A stretch of DNA of 64,000 nt from Lunularia cruciata (Eukaryota > Streptophyta > Marchantiopsida > Lunulariales > Lunulariaceae). Shown in pieces: positions 44,007 to 54,858 of this stretch; position 1 is the stretch's first letter, and the number at the start of each line of letters is the position of its first letter. The translations under genes and the position numbers were made by a program. The DNA is taken from assembly GCA_948567375.1 (NCBI GenBank), contig OX419758.1, positions 66,307,965 through 66,371,964 of the forward strand, given 5' to 3'. The notes beneath the pieces are model-generated. The model did no database searches, was not told the origin of the DNA, and saw only the letters and a program-made list of their open reading frames with translations.

Positions 44007-47000
44007 ATGGGAGCATCAAGCAGCAGAGTCCCTAGATATGAGGTGGTGGATCAAAATGCCTCGAGGGCAGAAAGTCCTCGGCCACAAGGGGGAAGTTTTT
44101 CACCTCCGACTCAAGGTCTGGTCCAGCCTCAGAACTTTCAATGGGCACCTGTCCAGCAGGTACCAGCTCCTCCCCTTCCAGCAGGTTGGGACTTTGCCAT
44201 CGATCCCGCCAGCGGGTATCCCTACTTCTTCAACACCCAGATACAAATAAGTCAGTGGGAGGATCCAAGGGGTCAAGGATTCGGTCTTCCTGAACGAGAT
44301 GCTGGAATTCACTCAAGAAATCATGAGCTAGTTATTCCCCCATGGGAAGGAGGACCTGCTAACGGGGTTGATCCTCTCACCTGGCCATTGCCTCCTGGAT
44401 GGCAAGAACAGCACGATTTGGCAACGAACCAGCGCTACTTTGTGAATTATGATGCTCGCATTATGTCATATAACGACCCCAGGCTCGAAATTGCTAATGC
44501 TTACTCACAAGGTCCCATCGTCCAGGGCCTTCCTGCTTACTACCCTCCTCCTGCATATGGACGAACTTTAGGAACTTCACAGCAGCAATTCAGACCCCCA
44601 CCAGAATTTGGAACAGCAGGGGCCTCTTCTCCTGGTCCTCCGGCTATTCAGCAGGTGTACCCTCCTCCGCCTCCTCCCACGAGAAAGAAACATCAGTCTA
44701 TGTGGTCCAAACTGGGCTATCGCCATGGAAAGGGAAGGGTGAAAAGCAATAGACCTTTGCATATGAGCCTGCTTGCTGGATCTGCGAGTCATGGTCACGG
44801 TCATGGGCATGGTCATTCTTCTTCCTCGTCGTCTTCTTCTTCTTCTTCCTCCGATGACAGCGATAGCGAGAGAAAGCGTAGAAATCGTAGAAATCGTGGT
44901 GGAGATGGTGGGCTTTTTTTCGCACCTGGTTTTCTAGGCAGCCGTGGCGGTCTTGATAATGATGATGATAGTGGCAGCTCTGTGGAGTTGGAGGCCAGTG
45001 GAGATGGTGACTATAACAAGGAGTTGTTCGCAGTCGAGGAATATGGTTCATCATCATCTGGAGAAAATATATTCGGAGGAGTTGGTTCAGAAATTGGTAT
45101 AAGTGGGGGTGGAGGTGGCGGGGTTTCTGCTGGAGATTACTTCCCTGAGCAAACGTTAGGAAATTGGCACTCCTCAGCCAAATATACCTGTCTCAATGGT
45201 TGGAGTACTGCTTTTAAGTCCGATCCACACTGTAGTGCGCGCAGATTCTGGGCGCAGGATGGATATGGAAAGCTTCTGATTGTCCTGACGGTGTTGGTGG
45301 GAGTGTATGTTGGGGCTTTCGAGAGCTTGTTGTCACTGCTCCTCGCGACTGTTGCAAGAATTATACTGTCTCTGCGCAAGAGTACCCAAGTAATCCGAGC
45401 ACGGAGAAGAGTTTCTCGGAATATTCGGAATTTTGCCCGGTGGGCGTCTAGAAAGGGGTCTCTTTTAGTTCGAGTCAAGTCATCCGCTGCTCAAGCTTAT
45501 GCCCAAATGCAGGTATAACACCAATCCAGTATACCTGGTGTTCAATAACTACGAGATTCAAGCGACATTGTACTGCATTTTCTTGTCAAAACATGTGATT
45601 GGGACGCTCGTAACTGGGAGAAAACGAGGGATTGCTTTACATATCCAATTAAGCTGGGGAATCGCCTTAAACAATTTAGTACAGTGATTACTGTACAGTG
45701 AAGTACTGGTCAATCATAGAGCAAGTTCTGGATAATTTTGGTTCCTAGCAAAAAGTTTAGTTACATAAGACTTAGAACCTACTCCACCTTACTCAATCCT
45801 ACCTTAGTGCATGACTGAAGTGCTTCAGAAGTACCAACTGTCTTCTGAAGACAGTGCTAACTTAAAATGTGGGGCAGGTATGGTTCTACGAGCACATCTA
45901 TGAACATCCAGTTGTGAAACTACGGGTGCTTACTACAAACGACGAAGCAGGTCCGTTACATAGCAGACTACCCCTTCGACCGAGAGAAATCACAATTGTT
46001 ACACAGGTGATGCAGTGTAAAGAACAACCTTTCCAGCTATTTAAGAAGCATGTGAGTGAACTATGTGAAGGATTAGGTGAGCACATAGAGCAATATCTAT
46101 AAGTCAGTACACACTGTATCTTTTAAGTTGTCTTCCTGTTTTCAAGGTTTGACAGCAAGTATCATGCTCTATTGAGAGATGTGCCTGGCTTTGGCAATCC
46201 ATCTTACGTTGGGAGTTCTAACATCACTGAAGATTCGGGGACTTCTCGTGAGCCCAGCGTGTATTTTGAGAAAAACTAACGATCGACTGGCCTACTCCAT
46301 GCTGGGATTCTGCCCTTCTCGATGGGTTCTCAGGCTTCAGCAGATCGCTTGCCAACAATCGAGGCAATGGCAACATCCTGGGGAGGAGCAATGTGCGTCG
46401 CTATCCATGTCAAGAACGAATCAGAACTCATGCTCTTATATCCAAGATTATGCAATATGCATCAAAGGATTGAAGCACAAGCTCACTGCAGGTTAAATAT
46501 CTGTGTGGCCATGGTGGAAGAAGGCTCGTCCCGTGAGGATCCAGCCATTGCTGCCCTCTATCCAGTACGTATTCTCATCCTGGAACTGTGTATCTTTCGA
46601 TAATTCTCTGAACGTCTTATCAGCTGTCAATCGAGAAGTCCTTGTTCTACGCAGATTTAGCTTAGAGGAGGTTTAGGAAGACTAGTACAACACAAGTCGG
46701 CTCTCATTTCTTAGGTTGCGTCGTGCATTATATTCGTACAACTGCTGTTATGAGACATTGCTTTTGGTTGCAGATAAATGCGATGAGAAATCTTGCTCTG
46801 AGCATGGCTTCATCGGAGCTCGTTTTTATCCTGGATGCCGACTTTGTTCCTAGCCAAGGGTGAGCTTAGAGTCGTTGTGTGCTCATATGCGCTTGAGTCG
46901 CGTTGCGTATAACCACTTCAGTGTCACTATTAATACAGGATATGGTTGGGGCCTGTATTCGAATTGATTTGCTCCTCGCTGTGTAGTTGAGAAGAGGGTG

Positions 47001-48085
47001 AGGACTCAACATAAACGCTTGGTGCAACAGGATGCATGATGTACTCACAGGAGATGAAAAGGTTTACTCTGGACTTTTACGAATGGCAATGGAAGAGCGT
47101 CAGATGTTGGTGATACCAGCGTTTGAGGCTACCACGGGAAGGTATGACGACCTGGAAACTTCGAAAGTGAACCATCCTACTAATTACACGGATCTATCAG
47201 AGAAGTGGCTGGAAGGAGCAGCTACAGCATTCCATTGCTCCCATTTCGCTCGAGGACATAAGCCTACCAATTATGAGCGCTTCTTCAGTCCCACGACGTC
47301 TGAACCATATAAGGTCCAATACAGGTAGTACTGCAATAATTCACCGCTTTAAGACTCGAATCAGTGAATGCGATAAAATTTCGAGTCGATCATCTGTATG
47401 CAGCAAAACGTTAACTTTCTGGTTTGGTACTCGATGCAGGGAATTTTATGAACCATATGTTGTATGTGCACGAAAAATGATTCCAGCTTTTGACGCGCGC
47501 TTCAGGTAGGTCAACTATGCACTACTCCGTTCCAATCAAACCTTATCGACAAAGCTTCATAACACGTGTAGAGAGATCGATATGCAGTCAAACATGCCTG
47601 GAGTAATGTATACAAAATGATGGATATCGAGTCAAATGAGAACTTACTAATGTCTGCTCGTCCATGTGTCAATTCTCAGAGGTTATGGCATGAATAAACT
47701 TTCTCATGCATATCACTGTGCGGCCAAGGGAATGGGCTTTACTGTTCTTCCTCAGCTTTTCGTATGGTCACTTCCTCACCGCAAGTCTCCAGCTTGGACA
47801 TACACCTTCGGAGCAAGCAAGGTTGGAAATAACTTTTCCTGTCTGGGTCATGAACGATTTCCTCGTTGTGAGTCTGTTCACTGTCTAATCCTTTCATCTT
47901 TCTTTCAGGATCCTGTACAAAAGCTGAGAATTCTGGGCTTATATCGCAAATTCAAGTTCGAGGTTCAAAGGGAACGCGAGCTTGAGCGCAGAACAGAGGA
48001 CACAGACACTCCTGAGTTGTTGGAGGTCAGAGTAGAGCAGCCTAACGTTACTGTCACCCTGCAAACTACGCAAATGGTTATGTAA
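44007..48085 (+). CDS. Predicted WW-domain / membrane-anchored GT49 (LARGE-type) glycosyltransferase, eight exons
   Basis: Exons: 44007-45512, 45878-46006, 46334-46564, 46774-46859, 47031-47324, 47440-47505, 47680-47821, 47909-48085; all introns are GT-AG with matching phases, giving 876 aa. Exon 1 encodes MGASSS (N-myristoylation-like), WW1 at 57-89 (W61, W84), WW2 at 128-160 (W132; second Trp replaced by Y155), a Pro-rich then His/Gly/Ser-rich acidic linker, and a hydrophobic segment at about 423-456. Exons 2-8 encode a GT49 domain: REITIVTQ, SWGGAMCVAIHV, the metal-binding FILDADF (Asp643, Asp645), VIPAFE, GHKPTNYERF, YEPYVV and GYGMNKLSHA. Animal LARGE adds glucuronate in a xylose-glucuronate polymer in the Golgi; the plant substrate is unknown. 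Coding assignment of the GT49 part is strong; joining exon 1 to it is inferred from the phase-0 CAG|gtataa donor and GCAG acceptor. The alternative is a separate 503-aa WW protein stopping at 45518. Confidence 0.75.
47822..47908 (+). other. 87-bp intron 7, retainable in frame
   Basis: The intron is 29 codons long, phase 0 and free of stop codons, so retention would insert 29 residues near the end of the GT49 domain without breaking the frame. Splicing is preferred because AAG|gttgga and tttcag|GAT are good sites and the spliced join is compact. Confidence 0.45.
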
Positions 48086-50700
48086 AGCAAGAAAGCAGTT
48101 GGCAGTGCTGGTGAATTTGTATAGTGATAGTCTTCTAAGTTGTTCAGACTAATCACAATCAAATTTGTACAGCTAGTCACAATCAAATTTCTAACAGCAT
48201 TCTTGGCAGAAATTAAGTTTGGTGGTGGCAGATAGGATAGGTCGATAAAGCACCAATTCTTAAGGTCCTAGAAAGGAAAACTTTTTGTGGGCTTAGAGGA
48301 CAGCTCAGGAACATCTTTATATGGTCTCAATGATGGCAAGTCAGCATTGAGAATGCACCACGTCCGTAGGATATGTGGTAGATATATAGATGACAGTAGA
48401 CATAAAAGGGACTGTGAAGGCCTCCCTTCAAGGGGAGTCAAGGTGGACAACAAAAGATTTAACACAGGAACTGTAGATTGCGTTCCTAGTTAGTTTGATT
48501 GATTACGATTTATACAGAGGGTTTACACATGTGGATCTATATTCGGGAATCAGAATGCAGAGTAGGTTTTGGTTTTTCCTCTCAATTAGTTGATGCAAGA
48601 ATCTCTTAAAGATTCCAGTGGAGTTGCATCGAACCCTAACTTGTCCGTCCTGCACTCTGATGGATTATCAACACACTGGGGCGTGCCATCAGAGCGCGAT
48701 AAATGTGGTCCATACATCAAGTGATTTAAAAATTGTAGGCAGCAATTGCACTCTCTTGAATTGATTGGACTTTAGATGGTCGCTGTTGACGAGAAAGCTC
48801 TTTCAGCAGTACTGCACATGGAAGGATCCATACCACAAAATTCTCGAACAAAGATTGAGTCGAAACAAAGTTGAATACTGCTGGAGGTCCTCGCTGCCAG
48901 CTCTGGTGTGACAACTTGTTATTTTTCATGCTCGTAGTTCAGTAGATCATTCAGAACCAAGATCAAGACCGATTTGAGGGTACCAGTGTATGAACTAGTA
49001 TACTCAAACTGCTATTGTCTCCATGTGTACAAAGGCGCCGTTGGCTTACCTGGCACAAGTTCGGACGATGAACCTTTTCAAGTAGCCATCAAAACTTGTG
49101 CCTGACTATACAGCAATAGCTCGTGTCCTCGTGAACGCTCTGCAGGTCAACTTCTACTGGAGTAAGCCGTGTTGAAAGTAGATTCTGAAATCTGTCTTTC
49201 TACGACCGCCTGAACTTGCAGCAGGTCACAATTACTGCAGTAAGGTATGACTGAATTAAGAAGATGAAAGGACGGCTGGAAAGTCTTGCCTCTCAACGAA
49301 TATGTTTCGTAGGTTTCCCTTGTCCACTCGAGTTCAAGATGATGGTAGGCAAGAAGCTGGTCGCGAGCAAAATAATGTCGAAGAAAGCAGCCATCTCCTC
49401 TTAAAGAAGTGGAATTTGATGAAACTTGGTACCTTACCTTTACTGATCAGTTGATTTCTTCCAGTCGACAGATCCCAGTAACAGGAACGAATATATATCA
49501 CCTCATCATCTCCCACGCGGCTTGACCGATTTCAGAACGAGTCATGGTATCAGATGAATATTTGAATGTCTTCACCCCTTTCTGTTTGTCCACATGTGCT
49601 GAGAAACGTTAAGGCAAAAGCACCAGAGCTTAATGAGGCAAGTCCGAGAGGCTCAGAACTTGACGAGGTCTACACTGAGAAGCCTGTAATTGCACATGAT
49701 TGTACAAAGAGGAAACATGGAAACCATGGCCTGTCGTGGGAACAGCGTATCACAGTGACGCACTTCATGTGGGAACTAACGGCACAAGGTGAGAGCAGTT
49801 TCATACAAGCAGCAAAAATTGAGCACGTAAGGATGTAATAGGCAAAGGCAAATTTCCTGCAAAGGACGTCACATCTGCCGTTGAAGGGGACTATTAGATA
49901 GAATCTGCTGCCCTTCACAGGCAACGAGTCAAAACCACGTTGCCTGTGGAAGGCCTGCTTGCTTTAAAAGCTAGGTATTAACGTAGCCAAGCACAATCCT
50001 ACAACATAATATATCTACACATCAAAGAAAACGAACCAGGCAAGGAGAGAGGTTGAGTTTCATAGCGTATGAAGGAAATAACTTTTCAACTAGAGGATAC
50101 TGCCTGAGAACTTAGGATCATCCAGGTCTGGGAGTATACTCGAAACGTTTAGAAATAGCGATAGTTCGTTCCTGCAAACACAAGGAAACAAAATCTGGAC
50201 ATCACCTTTTCTGAAGCCGTATTTCCAAAAGGGAAGACAGAGAGCTAGAGAATGAATGTCACACGTGCGGCATTGAAGTAGACTTGATACAACGGCACAT
50301 ACTTGAGAAATGCCTCGTCTCCGTCGGGCTTCTCCAAAGTTTCTTTCTGCATCCTAATGGAAACCAGCTGCTCCTCAATCGCTTCAAGGCAGTCGTCTAG
50401 ATTGTGGAGTATCAACAAATTCGGCGAATCACGAGAACAGTATAAATTCTCATCCACCACACGCAAATAGAAGAATTGCCAAATTGCAAGCAGCTGAAGT
50501 GTGCATTTACAGTCTTGTGGAGCACAACTGAGGCACTTTAACATTTGAAGAGTTCAAAAAAGAAACTGCAATAAAGAACAGGAAGCTCAGTCTACCACAC
50601 TGGTTTGACTCGAAGAATTTTTGTACATCATTCCTGACGATGGTAAGACAACGCATACAGCAATGAGCCAACATTAGCCAGTTACAATCCCTGAGGGGAC
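48086..50700. other. Intergenic region without supported genes
   Basis: Short frames only. The best (49566-49838 plus; 50245-50544 minus) lack domains. The minus-strand stretch at 50260-50460 encodes a helical-looking segment (LDDCLEAIEEQLVSIRMQK) and may be a 3' exon of the gene at 50.76-51.26 kb, but I found no clean splice path joining them. Confidence 0.35.
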
Positions 50701-50756
50701 ACTTCATAAGGTAAGAATGACAAGCTCAAACACTTTTCAACTGCCGGCACGCTGAG

Positions 50757-51262
50757 ACAGAGATTGGGCACTTATTTGATATCTGTCCGCATTTGTTTCT
50801 CCCTGCCTTGCACAAGCACTAGCTCTTCTTTCATGCGGTCCAAAGCGTCGCAGCACGCACCGTCCATCTTTGCGGTGCTCAACTGGCGCTCAGCAAGAGC
50901 CAACTGCTGCTGCAAATCTGCGGAAACAACAAGGCTAAATCAAAATAGCAGGAGCTGCCTAAATTAAAACACCCTGCGAGCAGCTAACCAAAACCAACTC
51001 AATGAAAACGGGTAGAAACCTAAATTGCGCGTGTGTATTTCAGTCTGCTTAGAACGCCAAGCAACCAATTCATCCGTCACAATGTCCCGAGTGTCCCGCA
51101 GCGTGGAGCAGTCTGCTTCTTCATCGTGGTAATCAGGGAGTGTTCGCAAAACCATGAGCACCTCCATCAACGCATTTGAGTTTAAAGCGTCATCGGCATT
51201 CTTTGCTGCTTTCGGGGCGTTCAGTTCCTCGCGCGAAATTGGAAACGGAGCAGGTGAATGCA
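50757..51262 (-). CDS. Short coiled-coil protein, two visible exons, possibly a gene remnant
   Basis: On the minus strand a frame from 51262 downward encodes SREELNAPKAAKNADDALNS, then a helical acidic region to HTRNL. A phase-1 donor (TTAG|gtttct, near 51020) fits an acceptor CCGCAG near 50921, continuing with LQQQLALAERQLSTAKMDG and ending at a TAA after MRTDIK. Heptad-like leucines and many Gln, Glu and Lys indicate a coiled coil. No ATG opens the first exon: an in-frame TGA lies directly upstream, so the true start is in an unrecognised exon or the gene is broken. The sequence recalls small kinetochore or microtubule-associated coiled coils, but no family can be named. Confidence 0.4.
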
Positions 51263-51839
51263 ATCAAGTAATCTTGAGCAGCGGCTCATCCAGCATCTCA
51301 GTGCAGTTGCTCTTTTCATAGACTTTGCTAATACGAGAAGGCGGGAGAATGCAAAACGATAGTTACCACCGCCTGAATTTACATACACGTATAGATCTAC
51401 AGTATCTCCACCTGTCGAGTACTGATGCGCCACCTACAGAAATTTTGTGTACAAAGGATGGTCAACAAATTTACCTGAAATTACTTTCGAATCCGTAATT
51501 TAACCTGAATTTAGCAGGAGAAAGGAAATCTGTAATGTGACATTATCTACACATCATTGAAGTAAGGCCACAAAACGCATGAAAAAATTTATTAAATAAG
51601 TGGACTCTTATAACGAAAGTGCTCGAGTTGTTTGTAATTCTGCAACTTAGAATTTATATTTTTTAAGTTTCATTAATATTTGGTTAGCGGAAATATAGAA
51701 GTAATTTTTTCTAATTACTCATTTGGCAATATCACGAACGGTAATCTTTTATATAATTTTCAGTCACGGAAAATAATAATCACGAGGACTTTGATGAGGA
51801 TATCTTATTTGAAAAAGGTGAAAGCTTAGAGAACAGGAA

Positions 51840-51900
51840 AGAGACCCCATCAAGCCCTACAAGGGAGAGACAATAAAGTAAAATGGTGTTATCCCCAAAA
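51840..51900 (-). repeat. Dispersed repeat R1, copy d
   Basis: Reverse complement reads CATTTTACTTTATTGTCTCT, then CCCTTGTAGGGCTTGATGGG, matching copies b and c. Confidence 0.5.
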
Positions 51901-51996
51901 GAGTCTATATGAGAACTATGCCTTACCACACCTAAGATATCCAAGTTATGCAAGTCATATGGTCTACAAACAAAAGAGCATATGAAGAAGTATCAC

Positions 51997-52037
51997 CTAT
52001 AAGAAACCAATCACATTAGGTGATTGGTTTCTTATAG
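51997..52037. repeat. Perfect 18-bp inverted repeat with 5-nt loop
   Basis: CTATAAGAAACCAATCAC at 51997-52014 is followed by ATTAG and then its exact reverse complement at 52020-52037. The flanking bases do not pair. A perfect 18-bp stem is unlikely by chance in an otherwise unstructured region; it lies between two R1 copies. Confidence 0.9.
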
Positions 52038-52454
52038 ATGGCACTAGCCACTACACTGTGTAGAGCAATGAACACATGTTGCCTAAAATATGCAACAAAA
52101 TATAAAAGTGAGATTGGTAACCCTAGCACCTAACATGATAAGCTCTTGTGCACTCTTTGACAAATGTGTAGAATGTGTGTCCATCGCTCCATATAACTCA
52201 AGGCTAGAGGAACAAAGAGATGACCTCGTCGCATGCACTATCCTTGGAGACCTTGTGACCTGTTGCTGCACTCGCCGCCCATCCAAGGGATGGGTAATCA
52301 CTCCCGAAATTGTATCCCGCATAGGTCAGCAACCACAATATTCATTATTATCACGTGATCATCTCGAACCAAGTACAAATTTGCACTGACACGTGTTGTC
52401 AGTGCATATCTTATTTAGTTTGCAAGAAAAGTGATCAACTAGAATGCATGAAGG

Positions 52455-52510
52455 TCTTCCTTCATGGGAAGACCCATCAAGGGAGAGATAAAAGAGTAAA
52501 CAAGTAAGGA
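52455..52510 (-). repeat. Dispersed repeat R1, copy e
   Basis: Reverse complement contains TTTATCTCTCCCTTGATGGG followed by TCTTCCCATG. It lacks the TACGGC before the core but keeps the flanks. It lies about 615 bp from copy d in the same orientation. Confidence 0.45.
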
Positions 52511-54300
52511 AATAGCAACGGGAAGTTCCTTTTAGACTAGAAATTGAATATTAGAAATAATAATTTAAGATTCCAGTAATCTTATAGAAATAGATTTTTA
52601 ATATATTCACTATTTTTTATTCCTGTTTATGAAATCTCGTAATATATGAAATGATTTTGATGTGAAAAATATAAATTCTGGAAAAAAAACCCTTATTTTG
52701 CAATTTGAATAGGAGGGATGAAGCCATATTTGGTCAGTCGTAAAACTTTCAGAATTTAGTACGAAATCAAATTGAAGACACTGATTATATCCCATGTACA
52801 TAAAAATAAAGTGATTTGAGAAAATATTAAAATAATACGTAATCGAGGCTTTGCCGAGATGGTCTCGGTGTTACACTATACGATATAAACATACTTGAAA
52901 TAGATTCTTATAAAGTAATATTACAAAATATTAGAGATGTATCAAATATCATCAGATGTAAATTTGCATAGGATTCAACCAAGTTATATTGATCGAAAGT
53001 GAGTTATATATAATCAACAATTTACGCATGTTTATAATTACTATATTTCTTCCATGCCTAAATATTATACTAAAAATGTGTAATGATATCTTATTCTTGG
53101 TAAATATCTCATATACGTAGATGCAATCGTAACATATGAAGCTATAGATCACAAATAATAATTTTCTAATAGATTGTATATTATCTGCCATTTTGATATC
53201 TTTGAATTAAAAGAAAATCATCTATAATATATAATCTCAATAATCTAATATGGCTTTTATTTTCTTGAACTGTTTCAGAATAGAATTAAATTTAATAGTT
53301 GTGAGAATTTTTCAATAATTTGATTTTCACATTTATATATGATGGTTAACTGAATTAATCAGGCAAAGTACTTACTTTTTGATCGCATATTCTATATACT
53401 AGCTTGGTGATCAATAGAAGCTAATCCAAAGAGATGGTGTCCTATGACATATGCATTAGTTGATCCATAATAATATTTTAGAAGAATATGACCTATATAA
53501 TCATGAACTTATCATAATTCAACTAGAAAACTCATAGTCTTCTTCAAATGTAATCTTTTCTGAATATATCTAAGTATTGCTTTACACCCATCCAAATAAT
53601 TCATGGATGGTTTAAATTATGTCTATGCAACGATGTTAGTATGTATTATACTATAATCAGAATTTCTTTCTTTCTTTTCTTGAGTTTTTCTGTTGCCATT
53701 GAAAACTAAGATTAAATTTTAATTCAAATCTTCAATCTTCGGGAAGAGTGTCTGCCTTAATCACCTTAATGTACTCTTAGATCGCTTACGAATATAAAAA
53801 TCTATTCTTAAATTCAATCTACTCTCCACGACCAACAAATAAGATATTTAGGAAAACTTACAAATTTCTTATAAAAATAATTTTTTTGTTGGTAACAAGG
53901 AATGCCTCTGCGAACAATTCAACGTTACCGCTAGATATGAAAATCATCACTTAGATTAATCATCAATTAAAGAATAAGCAAAATATGCAGTAAAGCTTGG
54001 AAGTAATGGAAACTGAAGTGGTATTGAAAAACTTAAAAAATGCTCAGAGATTCGTGGGTAACGTGTACTCGCGGGCTACTTAATTTAATGGATTACGCTC
54101 GTTAATCTGGTGCGACGAGGTCCTTGTGGCCCAAATGGAGATGAAGTGGACCGTGATGAGTGGTAGGCAGAAATCGGAGAGAAGTGGTATTCACAGTAAC
54201 CGGAAGTTATAAAATGGAAGGACTAACGGCGAAATGTCAATGGGCCAGGCTGAAGACGTGGCAGCGGAGCCCCTCTGGACAGTAGCAGTAGGAGTAGCAG

Positions 54301-54858
54301 CAGCCACGGTATGTGCGAAGCGAGGTCCGGGCTGAGTTGCAGCTAACAGAAAGGCAAAGGGCAAGGGCTCAGTTGTTCGGGGAAAAGCGAAGGGCTGTGT
54401 GTGTTACCACCCTCGTTCGCTGGCTCGTTCGTTTCCCTCCATCGTCAATAACCTTCCCTGCTTGTATGTCTCGCATTCTTCTTCTTCCTCTTCGAAGAGA
54501 ACGAACGAGCGAGGGGCCCTCGAGACTGGGGTCTTTACTCTCGGAGTGCTTGGCACAGTTACAAAGGGAGGGAGGTGAGACAGGAGTTTCGAGTTAGGGA
54601 ACAGGACAAGCAAGGTGGGACATACATGGCACATGGCATTTCGTACCAGGAGAATTGGTGGAGTTCGACGAGAAGAAGTATGGATGCGTAGGAGGCTGAT
54701 TGCGGTGGGGGGATGAGGTGAGGAGGAGGAATGACAGCGAATGTGGAGGAATGAGGATTGTTTACGATGGAGGGAGGGGGACGGAAGGGGCCGGAATATT
54801 GGAGGTTGAAAATCAGGATGAAGGAGTAATTTGAGGAGAAGGGTTGGGGAAAGAGGGT
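54301..54858 (+). promoter_or_regulatory. Probable promoter and 5' leader of the RD/RE-rich gene
   Basis: Composition changes to purine/pyrimidine-rich tracts (CTTCTTCTTCCTC near 54478, GGAGGGAGGGGGACGG near 54770), typical of plant 5' leaders. No unambiguous TATA box. The first good ATG in the long frame is at 54859; the frame itself is open from a TTG at 54844. Confidence 0.35.

Larger units (their letters stand above)
51440..54300. other. AT-rich intergenic region
   Basis: No supported gene. It contains two minus-strand copies of repeat R1, a perfect 18-bp hairpin, and a strongly AT-rich stretch from about 52.5 to 53.9 kb with stops in all frames. Composition rises again toward the RD/RE-rich gene. 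Confidence 0.5.

Noticed and set aside
45513-45518. Stop codon shortly after exon 1 as the natural end of a WW-only protein
   Set aside because: The stop lies two codons into a good GT donor, and the downstream acceptor restores the frame into a GT49 domain. Kept as the stated alternative.
46148-46276. A 43-codon open stretch in intron 2 of the WW-GT49 gene, considered as an extra exon
   Set aside because: Neither end fits the phase of neighbouring exons; skipping it gives a clean phase-0 join between REITIVTQ and the following GT49 segment.
46179-46496. Alternative-frame ORF over exon 3 of the GT49 region
   Set aside because: It is a shadow of the exon in another frame and shows no family features.
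50757-51262. Identity as a kinetochore Spc24/Spc25-like protein
   Set aside because: Only general coiled-coil character supports it; no diagnostic motif is visible.
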